Assembly (NCBI RefSeq): GCF_051414055.1
Contig: NZ_JBLKNX010000003.1
Location: forward strand, 1-64,000
Length of the DNA stretch: 64,000 nt
Direction of reading: 5' to 3'
DNA from: Halosimplex halobium
Lineage (GTDB): Archaea; Halobacteriota; Halobacteria; Halobacteriales; Haloarculaceae
The translations under genes were made by a program, and so were the position numbers. Below the pieces are notes generated by a model, which was not told the origin of the DNA, did no database searches, and worked only from the letters and a program-made list of their open reading frames with translations. Shown here in pieces: positions 43,041 through 51,688 of this stretch; the stretch's first letter is position 1, and each line of letters starts with the position of its first letter.

Positions 43041-44747
43041 TCAGCCGTCGTCGGCCAGCCGTTCGCGGAGGACGCGGTAGGCTTCCTTGGGCCGGCGGTA
43101 CTCGTCGAGGATGCCCTTGTTGTTGTGCGTCCGCGGCCTGGTCATCGCCTGGTCGGGGTCGGTGAGCGTATCGCAGAACTGCCAGACGGTGAACCCGGCG
43201 ACGTCGTCGTGCTCGCGGAACAGGTCGACGCAGTCGGCGAGCAGGTCGGCCTGGTAGGACTCGGACCACTTGCGACCCTCGTGAGTGCGCTCGCCGGGGA
43301 CGGCGCCCGCGCCGAACTCGGTGACGACGATGGGCTTCTCGCCGTACTTCTCGGCGACCTCGTCGAGGAACTCCTCCCAGTCGCCGTCGCGGTACCAGCC
43401 CCAGTAGGCGTTGACCGAGAGGAAGTCACAGACCTCGAAGACCTCGTCGGTCTCGCCCTCCCAGTCGGTGTTGGAGGCGGCCGTGACGAGGCGGGAGCCG
43501 TCGACCCCGTCGACGGCCCACTTCAGCTGGCGGGTCACCTCGGCGACGGTCGGCTCCTCGTTGGCGCACTCGTTCGAGAGGCTCCAGGCGAAGATCGAGG
43601 GGTGGTGGCGGTCCCGCTCGACCATCTCCATCAGCACGCGCTGGGCGCGCTCCTGGCAGGCGACGATCGAGGCCTCGTCGACCTGCCACAGCGGGATCTC
43701 CTCGATCACCAGGACGCCCGCCTCGTCACAGAGGTCGAGAAAGCGCGGGTGGTTCGGGTAGTGCGAGCACCTGACGGCGTTACAGCCGGCCCGCCGGACG
43801 ATGTCGAGGTCACGCTCCTGGACGCGGAGCGGCTGGGCCGACCCCCACTCGGGATGGGCCTCGTGGCGGTTGACGCCCGCGATCTCGACTGGTTCGCCGT
43901 TGACGAGGATCTCGCGGCCGTTCGTCGAGACGGCCCGAAAGCCGATCCGGTCGCGCAGGTCGTCGGCGAACACCTCGTCCTCGCGCTCGTCGGCCTGTTC
44001 GCCGCTCAGCCGGGCTTCGACCTCGTAGAGCGTCGGGTCCTCGGGGTCCCAGCGGTCGACATCGGGCACGTCGAACGCGAGCGTCGTCGTCCGGGCGTCC
44101 ATGCCGTAGACCTCGACGGACTCGGTGACCGAGGCGTCGCCGACCGAGACGGTCAGCTCGGGTTCGGCCGGGCGGGCGCCGGTGTTGTGTAGCGTCACCT
44201 CGGCCTCGACCGCGGCCTCGTCGCCGTAGAGGTCGTACTCGACCGCGAGGTCGCGGAGGTACACGCTCGGCACGGTCTCGACGACCACTTCGCGGTGGAT
44301 CCCGCCGTGGGGGAACCAGTCGGCGTCCTCGTGGGGCAGGGTCCGATCCGTGCGGGTGTTGTCCGCGCGGACGACGAGTTCGTGTTCGCCCGCGTCGAGG
44401 TCCCGGGCGAGCGCGGTGAACGGCGTGTACGCGCCCTCGTGGCTGGCAACCTCCTCGCCGTCCAGCCAGACCATCGCCTCGCGGGCGACGCCGAGGAACC
44501 TGAACAGCAGCGACCCCGGTTCCCGGAGGTCGACGGTCCGTCGATACCACGCCGGGCCGACGTAGTCGGCGTACTCGGCGTGGGCGTTCCACGAACTCGG
44601 GACGGAGATACGGTCGGCCCGCTCGCTCGGGAACGACTCGTAGTACTCGTCCTCGCGGCCCTCGTCGTCGGGGTCCGTGACGAACTCCCACGGCCCGTCG
44701 AGGGCGCGCTGGCGCCGTTCCGTCGTCGTCTCGAACGTCCGGTGCAT
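43041..44747 (-). CDS. GH2 beta-glucuronidase-type glycoside hydrolase
   Basis: This 568-residue GH2 enzyme has the sugar-binding jelly-roll domain (about 1-170), an Ig-like domain (170-270) and the TIM barrel. Acid/base E393 is in SLSNECANEE and nucleophile E477 in VVTEFGAG. N542-N-K544 is the NxK motif that in bacterial beta-glucuronidases binds the uronic acid carboxylate, which favours glucuronidase over galactosidase. There is no signal peptide, so it should be cytoplasmic. It diverges from the solute-binding protein gene and has a TATA box (CGTTTATTCG, 44771-44780). It would feed glucuronate to the isomerase at 56781. Confidence 0.87.
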   Translation of the reverse strand: MHRTFETTTERRQRALDGPWEFVTDPDDEGREDEYYESFPSERADRISVPSSWNAHAEYADYVGPAWYRRTVDLREPGSLLFRFLGVAREAMVWLDGEEVASHEGAYTPFTALARDLDAGEHELVVRADNTRTDRTLPHEDADWFPHGGIHREVVVETVPSVYLRDLAVEYDLYGDEAAVEAEVTLHNTGARPAEPELTVSVGDASVTESVEVYGMDARTTTLAFDVPDVDRWDPEDPTLYEVEARLSGEQADEREDEVFADDLRDRIGFRAVSTNGREILVNGEPVEIAGVNRHEAHPEWGSAQPLRVQERDLDIVRRAGCNAVRCSHYPNHPRFLDLCDEAGVLVIEEIPLWQVDEASIVACQERAQRVLMEMVERDRHHPSIFAWSLSNECANEEPTVAEVTRQLKWAVDGVDGSRLVTAASNTDWEGETDEVFEVCDFLSVNAYWGWYRDGDWEEFLDEVAEKYGEKPIVVTEFGAGAVPGERTHEGRKWSESYQADLLADCVDLFREHDDVAGFTVWQFCDTLTDPDQAMTRPRTHNNKGILDEYRRPKEAYRVLRERLADDG

Positions 44748-44772
44748 ACCCGTCTCTCGGCCACCGGCGGCG

Positions 44773-44808
44773 AATAAACGTTGCTACCCGTCCGGCCGAA
44801 ACTTTAAG
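44773..44808. promoter_or_regulatory. Divergent promoter pair of the GH2 and solute-binding genes
   Basis: A TATA box TTTATT on the minus strand (44773-44778) lies 27-29 bases from the GH2 start, and an ACTTTAAG box (44801-44808) lies about 30 bases from the ATG at 44836. The two are only 22 bases apart, so a regulator here would control both. Confidence 0.6.
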
Positions 44809-44835
44809 TCTGTTTGTCACTACTTCCCGCCATCG

Positions 44836-46989
44836 ATGGCTGGCGACGCGCGCGGCCCTGGCGGGGCCGACGGTAGGGCCGGTGGTGGTAGACGGGCGGA
44901 TCCCGGGCGAGTTGACAGGCGAGGGTTCATCTCGCTCGCTAGCGCGGCCGCCGCGACGGCATTGGCGGGCTGTTCGAACGAGTCCGACGACGCCGACACG
45001 ACCACGGCCGGTCGGCGACCCGATGCGGACGGGCCGGTCGTGTCGGTGATGACCGGCGCACAGCCCAGCACGCTCGACATGGGGCCGAACATGAACACGC
45101 CCGCCGGCCGGCCGCACTTCGAGGGGCTCCTCCAGAGTCTCGTCCTCCCCACGCACGCGCCGTCCGGTCGTTCGCTCACGAGCGGCCACACCTGGACGGT
45201 CGACGGGTCGGAGCTGTCGGTGCCCTGCGCCGTCGAGTCCTTCGAGGTCACCGACGACGGGTCGGTCCGCTACCGCTTCGACGACCGGCTGACCTACTGG
45301 TCGGGCGAACCGCTCGACGGCCGGGCGTACTACCTGAAAGACCGGATCGAGTGGCTGGAGACGAACGGCGCGTTCCGGGAGGAGCCGTTCGGGGGCGAAC
45401 TGGAGAGCGACACCCTCTATCGCCGTTCGCCGCTCGGCGGTCCGACGAATCCGGCGGCCGCGCGAGCGAACGCTCACCCGGGGATGCCGCCGCTGCCGCC
45501 CGCTTACAGCGAGCCCTGGGTCGAACGGTTCGAGGACGCGACGACGGAGGACGCGGTCAGGCAGCGGTACCTCGACTACCGCCAGGGTAAACTGAGTGCC
45601 GAGACGTTCGCCGAGGAGGGGTACGGAACCGGTCGCTACGAGGTCGGGTCGGCCGACGACGTGACCAGCGAACTGATCGAACTCCCCCACGCCCTGCGCA
45701 CGAACACCGAAGTCGTCTACGCCGAACCGAGGTCGGAGTACCCCGGCCCGACCGACCGGCCGACGCTCCGGATCGTCTGCGGGGCGGCGGGGACGAGCGC
45801 GCCGCGGATGGCGGGCCTCAGTGGCGGTGGGGGCGGGGGCCGTCCGTCGGGCTCGATGTACGACCCGCGCGACTTCGTCAACGGCGACGAGATCGACTTC
45901 GGCAGGGGCGTGATCGCCGAGTCGAAGGCCGACCTCTTCCGGAAGCAGGTCCCCGACGACATCGAGCAGCTGACCACCTGGCCCAACCCCGCCGGGGGCG
46001 GCCGCCAGCTCACGTTCAACTGGGCGAACGACCACCTCCGGCGGCTGTGGGTGCGCCGCGCCATCGTCGCCGCCGCGCCGTTCGAACGGATGCGGTTCAA
46101 CCAGTACGGCCGCGGGTCGACGGCGCCCTCGTCCGACGCCGGGACGTTCGGGTCGGTCGCCGAGCGCGCGCTCGGCGAGTCGTTCGTCGAGTCGCTGTAC
46201 ACCTACCCGCTCGCCCCGGACACGGACCTGGCGGCGCGGTGGATGCGCCGGGCCGGCTACGAGCGCGTCGACGGCCTGTGGACGGGGCCGGACGGGGAGG
46301 GGCTGTCGCTGACGCTCTCGGTCTTCTCGTCGGAGGTCGGCGACGTGCAGACGCTCGTCGCCGGCCTGGAGTCGTTCGGGGTCGCCATCGAAGTCGAACA
46401 GCTGCTCGCCGGCGGTATCTCCTACGAGGGCAACGTCGAGGCGGGCGGGTTCGACCTCCTCGTCTCGAACGTGCCGGCCGGCCGATCGGTGCTGCCGTAC
46501 TACGGCGACTGGGTCTCCGTCGGGGAGAGCTGGATGGCGATGCCGCCGATCGCCGCGGCGGGCAACCCGCTGGGGAGCTGTCGCGAGGAGCCGCCGCTGG
46601 CGTCGGTCCCGGCGTCGGTGACGCTCCCGGGCGAGCCCGGCGCGCTCGCGGTCGACGGCGTCGACTACGCCGAGGCCGGGGGGAGCTACGACCACGAGGC
46701 CGGCGAGACGGTCGCCCTCTGCGAGGCGGTCGACCGGCTGCGCGACGCCGATACCGACGACGAGGGGTTCCGCGAGGCGGCCCGGCGCTGCGCTCGCTGG
46801 TACAACTACGCGGTCCCGAACTTCGTGTTCGCCGGGGACCGGGTCGGGGTCTGGGCGGAGCTGAGCGAGTTCGCGGTCGCGGCGGAGGAGGACCGCTCGC
46901 TGGGGATGAGCCGCGCGGAGCCGACGGCCCCCGTCCACTACCACGTCCAGGCGGGGACGCTCCGCCGGACCGCGGGTTCGGACGGCTGA
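44836..46989 (+). CDS. Family-5 ABC solute-binding lipoprotein
   Basis: This 717-residue exported protein has a twin-arginine signal (RVDRRGFISLASAAAATA) with lipobox LAGC, then an acidic linker and a SBP_bac_5-like fold. It is longer than usual for the family, with added loops including a Gly-rich stretch around residues 330-340. Family-5 binding proteins take peptides but in several hyperthermophiles bind oligosaccharides, which fits the neighbouring hydrolases. No permease or ATPase gene for it is in the window. The ATG at 44836 is supported by the promoter and the signal. Its ligand is an inference. Confidence 0.82.
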   Translation: MAGDARGPGGADGRAGGGRRADPGRVDRRGFISLASAAAATALAGCSNESDDADTTTAGRRPDADGPVVSVMTGAQPSTLDMGPNMNTPAGRPHFEGLLQSLVLPTHAPSGRSLTSGHTWTVDGSELSVPCAVESFEVTDDGSVRYRFDDRLTYWSGEPLDGRAYYLKDRIEWLETNGAFREEPFGGELESDTLYRRSPLGGPTNPAAARANAHPGMPPLPPAYSEPWVERFEDATTEDAVRQRYLDYRQGKLSAETFAEEGYGTGRYEVGSADDVTSELIELPHALRTNTEVVYAEPRSEYPGPTDRPTLRIVCGAAGTSAPRMAGLSGGGGGGRPSGSMYDPRDFVNGDEIDFGRGVIAESKADLFRKQVPDDIEQLTTWPNPAGGGRQLTFNWANDHLRRLWVRRAIVAAAPFERMRFNQYGRGSTAPSSDAGTFGSVAERALGESFVESLYTYPLAPDTDLAARWMRRAGYERVDGLWTGPDGEGLSLTLSVFSSEVGDVQTLVAGLESFGVAIEVEQLLAGGISYEGNVEAGGFDLLVSNVPAGRSVLPYYGDWVSVGESWMAMPPIAAAGNPLGSCREEPPLASVPASVTLPGEPGALAVDGVDYAEAGGSYDHEAGETVALCEAVDRLRDADTDDEGFREAARRCARWYNYAVPNFVFAGDRVGVWAELSEFAVAAEEDRSLGMSRAEPTAPVHYHVQAGTLRRTAGSDG

Positions 46990-47064
46990 GTCGGGTTACG
47001 GCCGCCGAAGGTACCGGAGCGAGTCGAACGCCAGTTCTTTGCACCCGGCCGCCGGAGGGCGCGT

Positions 47065-47307
47065 ATGGGAATCGAACCGGTCGACGGGGCGGTGTTCATC
47101 TACACCTTCGGGGTGATGTTCAGCGCGCTCTGGCTCTCGACGCCCGGGGCGCCGCCGCTGAACGTCTGGGTGTTCGTCCTGTTCGGCTTCACGTCGCTCG
47201 GCTGGACCGCCTACTTCAAGTGGAAGATCGCACCGCAGTTCCGCCCCGACGAGGACGAAGAGGAGGAGGACGTGGAGACGCCGCGGCCGCCGACCGCCGA
47301 GGAGTAG
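47065..47307 (+). CDS. Small two-helix membrane protein, unknown function
   Basis: This 80-residue protein has two membrane helices (about 9-25 and 33-52), a short loop and a Glu/Asp-rich C-terminus. It is not recognised as a family. It follows the solute-binding gene by 75 bases and could be its downstream partner. Codon use is like its neighbours. The start is the only one that gives the first helix. Confidence 0.68.
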   Translation: MGIEPVDGAVFIYTFGVMFSALWLSTPGAPPLNVWVFVLFGFTSLGWTAYFKWKIAPQFRPDEDEEEEDVETPRPPTAEE

Positions 47308-47337
47308 GCGACCTTCCCGTCTGTTGCCTCGATCCGA

Positions 47338-48087
47338 TCAGTGGACCGTCCGCTCGTCGGAGGTGTCGATGTCCTCGCGGGGTTCGGTGTTGCCGCCGCT
47401 GGAGGTGGCGCGGTCGTCGCTGGGCGCCGCCCACTCGGCGGCGTTGGCGAGCACGTCCTGGATCTCCTCGTTGTGGTAGACCGGGTAGGTCTCGTGGCCG
47501 GGACGGAAGTAGAAGATCCGGCCGTTCCCGCGTCGGTACGCACACCCCGAGCGGAACACCTCGCCGCCCTCGAACCAGGAGTTGAAGACGAGCGTCTCGG
47601 GCTGGGGCACGTCGAAGCGCTCGCCGTACATCTCCGCCTCGTCGAGTTCGATGCAGTCGTCGACGCCGTCGGCGATTGGGTGGCTCGGCTCGATGACCCA
47701 CAGCCGCTCGCGCTCGGCGGCCTCGCGCCACTTCAGCGAACAGCTCGTCCCCATCAGCCGCTTGAACACCTTCGAGAAGTGCGCCGAGTGGAGGACGATC
47801 AGGCCCATCCCGTCGCGGACGGCCTCGACGACCCGCTCGGCGATCTCGTCGTCGACCTCGTCGTGGGCGGCGTGGCCCCACCAGGTCAGCACGTCCGTCG
47901 CGTCGAGCACGTCCTCGGTGAGGCCGTGTTCCGGGTCCTGCAGTGTGGCCGTCTCCGTGTCGAAACCCCGTTCCTCCAGGGCGTCGGCGATGGCGCCGTG
48001 GATCCCGTCGGGATAGATGTCGGCGACCGTCTCCGACTCCTGCTCGTGGACGAACTCGTTCCAGACCGTGACGCGCGTGTCGGGCAT
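47338..48087 (-). CDS. ThuA-like domain protein
   Basis: This 249-residue protein has the class-I amidotransferase-like fold of ThuA: WNEFVHEQ near the start, LTWWGHAAHDEV, GLIVLHSAHFSKVFKRL and FYFRPGHETYPVYHNEEI are the family strings. ThuA-like proteins take part in trehalose and keto-disaccharide use in bacteria. Here it lies among polysaccharide genes, so it probably handles keto-glycosides. It converges with the small membrane protein gene. Confidence 0.88.
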   Translation of the reverse strand: MPDTRVTVWNEFVHEQESETVADIYPDGIHGAIADALEERGFDTETATLQDPEHGLTEDVLDATDVLTWWGHAAHDEVDDEIAERVVEAVRDGMGLIVLHSAHFSKVFKRLMGTSCSLKWREAAERERLWVIEPSHPIADGVDDCIELDEAEMYGERFDVPQPETLVFNSWFEGGEVFRSGCAYRRGNGRIFYFRPGHETYPVYHNEEIQDVLANAAEWAAPSDDRATSSGGNTEPREDIDTSDERTVH

Positions 48088-48260
48088 ACTCGATCGGTCG
48101 CCGCCCGCACGCTTGCCCGTTCGGGTTCCGGAGAGACTGTTCGGGGACGGTCGATTTTTCGGGTAGGGTCGGCCGTAACCGCGCGGGCAACCGGCGGTAC
48201 CGGAGAGTTACCCGACCAACCGCGCGCTTTTGGTCGGCGGTCGGCAACGGCCGCCAACGA

Positions 48261-50045
48261 ATGAGCGAGTTCGAACCCGGATCCGAGCGACCCACACAGC
48301 GGGTACACGTCGACCAGGTCGGCTACCTCCCGTCCGCGCCGAAGCAGGCCGTCGTCGCCGCCGACGCCGACCGGTTCGCCGTCCGGGAGATCGGGGACGG
48401 GACTCTCGCATTCGCGAGTGGGCTCTCGGACCCCGTCGACGACCCCGACGCGGGCGAGACGGTCCGTCGCGCCGACTTCTCGCCGCTTTCCGAGCCGGGG
48501 GAGTACCGCGTCGCGGTCGGCCGGGGCGAGACAGCCGACGGCGACCTGCGGGAGACCGTCGACCGGTCGGTCCCGTTCCGCGTCGGTGCGGACGTGTACG
48601 ACGGAACCCTCGCAGATACCGTCCGGCTCTACACGCTGAAGCGCTCGAACACCGCCGTCGAGGACCCCATCACCGGGCTGGACGTGCCGGCTGGCCACAC
48701 CCAGGACGCCGAGGCGCGTCTGTACTTCGGCGACGCGTTCCGCGAGGAAGGCGACCGGCTGGACGTCTCCGGCGGCTGGTACGACGCCGGCGACTACGGG
48801 AAGTACGTCCCGCCGGGCGCGGTGACGGTGGGGCAGATGTTGCTGGCCTACGAGCGCTATCCCGACGCGTTCGCGGCTGGCCAGTGCGACCTGCCGGTCG
48901 AACGGTCGGCGGGTGGGGGGTCGGCAGCCGAGGGGTCGGCAGGCGAGCGACCGACGGCAGAGGGGTCGGCAGACGACGCTGAGCCCGAACTCCCCGACCT
49001 GCTCGTCGAGGCGAAGTTCGAGCTTGAGTGGCTCGAACGGATGCAGCGGGAGGACGGGGCGGTGTATCACAAGGTCGCCGCCCGCGAGTGGCCCGACATC
49101 GACGAGGCGCCGGCCGACGACGACCGCGAGCGGTACGTCTACGGGCTGTCGACGTTCGGGACCGCACAGTACGCGGCCGCGATGGCGATGGCCGCGCGGG
49201 TGTACGCCAACTGGGCCCCGACGTTCGCCGAGCGCGCCCTGGAGAACGCCCGGGCGGCCCACGACTACCTCGCGTCGAACCCCGAACCCGAGTTCCGCTT
49301 CGACGCGGGGCAGGACGACGGGTCCGGCCCCTACCGCAAGGACACCGACCGCGAGGAGCGGTTCTGGGCGACCGCCGAGCTACTGAAGACCACGGGCGAC
49401 ACCCGCTACGCCGACCACCTGGAGGTCCGGTTCGTCGACCTGTTCGACGCCGCTCCCCGGGCCCCGGTCTGGGACGACACGCTCTCGCTTGGCCAGTGGG
49501 CCTACCTGACCGCCGACGCCGCCGACGACGCCCGCGCCGACCGGCTCGAATCCGCCTTTCTCGAGTACGCCGACGACCTCGTCGCGGACATCGAGGCCGA
49601 CGGCTACCGCTGCGGGCTCGACACGGCGGACTACCACTGGGCGTCGACCAAGCTGGCGCTCTCGAAGGGCGGGATGCTGTTGCTCGCCGACGCGATCGAA
49701 CCCGACGACCGCTACGTCGCGGGCGCGCTCGACCAGTTGCACTACGCGCTCGGGCGGACGCCGACCGGTTACAGCTACGTGACCGGCCAGGGCACCCACC
49801 CGCCGCGCAACCCCCACGACCGACTGGTGGAGGGGACCGGAACCTATCTGCCGGGGATGGTCGTCAGCGGCGCCAACCGTAACGGCGACGACGAGTGTCT
49901 CGCCGAGTACATCGCGGAGACCGACGCCCCGCCCGCGAAGTGCTACGTCGACGCCACGGCGTCGTACTCGGCCAACGAGTGGGCCATCGACTACACTGCG
50001 CCTCTCTTTCTCCTCCTCAGTCACGCCCGGACGATGGCGGACTGA
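48261..50045 (+). CDS. GH9 endoglucanase-type glycoside hydrolase
   Basis: This 594-residue GH9 enzyme has an N-terminal Ig-like CelD_N domain (about 13-110) and the (alpha/alpha)6 barrel. The catalytic base pair is in GGWYDAGDYGKYV (D175, D178) and the acid in YSANEWAIDY (E573). A disordered insert of about 30 Gly/Ser/Ala/Asp residues lies around 215-245. There is no signal peptide, so cytoplasmic action on imported cello- or xyloglucan oligosaccharides is likely. It diverges from the ThuA gene with a 173-base gap. Activity on cellulose, xyloglucan or other beta-glucan cannot be told apart by sequence. Confidence 0.9.
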   Translation: MSEFEPGSERPTQRVHVDQVGYLPSAPKQAVVAADADRFAVREIGDGTLAFASGLSDPVDDPDAGETVRRADFSPLSEPGEYRVAVGRGETADGDLRETVDRSVPFRVGADVYDGTLADTVRLYTLKRSNTAVEDPITGLDVPAGHTQDAEARLYFGDAFREEGDRLDVSGGWYDAGDYGKYVPPGAVTVGQMLLAYERYPDAFAAGQCDLPVERSAGGGSAAEGSAGERPTAEGSADDAEPELPDLLVEAKFELEWLERMQREDGAVYHKVAAREWPDIDEAPADDDRERYVYGLSTFGTAQYAAAMAMAARVYANWAPTFAERALENARAAHDYLASNPEPEFRFDAGQDDGSGPYRKDTDREERFWATAELLKTTGDTRYADHLEVRFVDLFDAAPRAPVWDDTLSLGQWAYLTADAADDARADRLESAFLEYADDLVADIEADGYRCGLDTADYHWASTKLALSKGGMLLLADAIEPDDRYVAGALDQLHYALGRTPTGYSYVTGQGTHPPRNPHDRLVEGTGTYLPGMVVSGANRNGDDECLAEYIAETDAPPAKCYVDATASYSANEWAIDYTAPLFLLLSHARTMAD

Positions 50046-50087
50046 CCGGAGCACTCTCCGGCCCGCCCGAGCCGGGTTGCCCCCGGC

Positions 50088-51095
50088 TTACCGGACCTGC
50101 GGCGCGACCTCGTCGCCGAACAGTTCCATCCCGCGCGTGCTCGGGAAGTCCGGGAAGATGAGCTGCAGTTTCCCGAAGCCGAGCTCGCGGATCGGCTCGA
50201 TCTGCTCGGCGACCTCCGCCGGGGTGCCGATCAGGAAGTCGCCCTTCTCCCGGGCTTCTTCCGGGGTACTGAGCTGGTCGTCCACGTCCTCCTCCTCGCC
50301 CCACGGCAGCGGGAAGATCTCCTCGCACAGCCGGTCGAGTTCGTCGGGGTCCTCGCGGACGATGCAGTGGGCGAGCCACGACCGTTCGACATCCCCGGGG
50401 TCGCGGCCTTCTGCTTCGAGGTACTCGTCGAATTTTCGGGCTTTGAACTCGATCGGCTTGCCCCGCGCTCGCCCCGAGATCTCGACGTTCCACTCGTCGG
50501 CGTGGCGGGCGGCGAGCCTGAGCATCCGCGGGCCGGCGCCGCCGACGACGATCGGCGGATGGGGATCCTGGATTGGTTTCGGCTCGTTGAACGCGTCCTC
50601 GATCTCGTAGTGGTCGCCCGAGAAGTCGGGTTCGGCCTCGGTGAACATCGCCTTCACCACCTGGATCCCCTCGTCGAGCATGTCGATGCGCTGGTTGACC
50701 GGCGGGAACTCGTAGCCGTAGGCCTCGTGTTCCTCGCGGTGCCAGCCGCAGCCGAGGCCGAGCCGAGCGCGACCACCGGAGAGGTGGTCGACGGTCGTCA
50801 CCATCTTCGCCAGCAGCGCGGGGTTGCGGTAGGTGATCGACCCGACGAGCGGACCGATGTCGAGGCCCGTGCCGCGCGTGCGCTCGGCGATGGCCGACAG
50901 GAGCGTCCAGACCTCGAACTCCTCGTGGCGCGGCCCGAGCATGAAGTGGTCCGGCGCCCACAGCCCTTCCAGTCCCGCGTCGACGGCCGCGTCGATGCCC
51001 GCCATCACCGTCTCCCGGTCGACGTGCTCCAGGAGCGGGGTGTCCCTGTGGACCCCCGCGCCCGCGTAGCAGCCGACCATCCAGTCGAATTGCAT
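50088..51095 (-). CDS. Luciferase-like (LLM) flavin/F420-dependent oxidoreductase
   Basis: This 335-residue LLM protein has the TIM-barrel starting MQFDWMVGCYAG, the LLSAIAERT and LSGGRARLGLGCGW strings, and PPIVVGGAGPRMLRLAARHADEWN, which bind the phosphate of flavin or F420. Haloarchaea make F420, so either cofactor is possible. The start at 51095 is at the family N-terminus; an upstream in-frame ATG is not used. It is convergent with the GH9 gene and near the repeated element of 51 kb. The substrate is unknown. Confidence 0.88.
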   Translation of the reverse strand: MQFDWMVGCYAGAGVHRDTPLLEHVDRETVMAGIDAAVDAGLEGLWAPDHFMLGPRHEEFEVWTLLSAIAERTRGTGLDIGPLVGSITYRNPALLAKMVTTVDHLSGGRARLGLGCGWHREEHEAYGYEFPPVNQRIDMLDEGIQVVKAMFTEAEPDFSGDHYEIEDAFNEPKPIQDPHPPIVVGGAGPRMLRLAARHADEWNVEISGRARGKPIEFKARKFDEYLEAEGRDPGDVERSWLAHCIVREDPDELDRLCEEIFPLPWGEEEDVDDQLSTPEEAREKGDFLIGTPAEVAEQIEPIRELGFGKLQLIFPDFPSTRGMELFGDEVAPQVR

Positions 51096-51163
51096 ACAGG
51101 AGGGGTGTGTGCGAACGACTTGAGTATGGGGGTCGATGTCGTGGGAGCGGCGGGGAGGATGGT

Positions 51164-51277
51164 GAGCGTTCTCGATAGCGGGCGCTGAAAGCCCTCGGGT
51201 CACTCGTAAACAGTCGTCTCGACCGGAGGGGACAGCAAGCGGTGAAAACCCTCGGCCCGCTCGCTAGGGGTAATCGC
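51164..51277. repeat. 57-bp tandem repeat, second locus, two diverged units
   Basis: Units at 51164 and 51221 keep the 57-bp period and the CTGAAAGCCCTCGG / GTGAAAACCCTCGG core of the array at 1-171, but are much more diverged from each other. A third unit at 51278 begins the structured element that follows. Confidence 0.8.
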
Positions 51278-51660
51278 GACCGCACTTGACGGTGAGTGCT
51301 GAAAGCCCTCGGCCCGCTCGCGGTCGCTGAGCGACATATCCGCGCTCTCCGCACTGCCCGCGCGGATAGGGGTCGCTCAGACGACTGAACTGCACGCGAG
51401 CGCGCCTCGCCCTTTCAGTCCGCCAGGAACCGCACAGCACCACCACGGCAACCGCCCCGCACAGTACCGCAGACGGCCACGAGCCTCCCCAGCCGATTCG
51501 CGACACGCGAGTCGCGAATCCCTCGCGCGGCTACGTCGCGCGCATGAAAGCGCGCCAACGTCAGAGCAAGCTCTGACGGCCCTCGGAATCGCAAGCGATT
51601 CCGAGACGACAGCACGCGCCGACCGCACCGCTGACAGTACCACACAACCGAATCCTTCCC
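51278..51660. repeat. Structured non-coding dispersed repeat, copy 2
   Basis: The element of 172-480 recurs here. The hairpin spans 51300-51417, again 118 bases, with CTGAGCGAC (51327-51335) pairing GTCGCTCAG (51372-51380): both strands of the stem changed relative to copy 1, keeping pairing. GATTCGCGAC/GTCGCGAATC is at 51495-51504 and 51511-51520. Unlike copy 1 it has two extra hairpins with identical CAAG loops, GTCAGAG/CTCTGAC (51560-51577) and CTCGGAATCG/CGATTCCGAG (51582-51605). There is no coding content. Confidence 0.85.
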
Positions 51661-51688
51661 TCAAGTACGCCGGAGCCGAACCGGCCGC

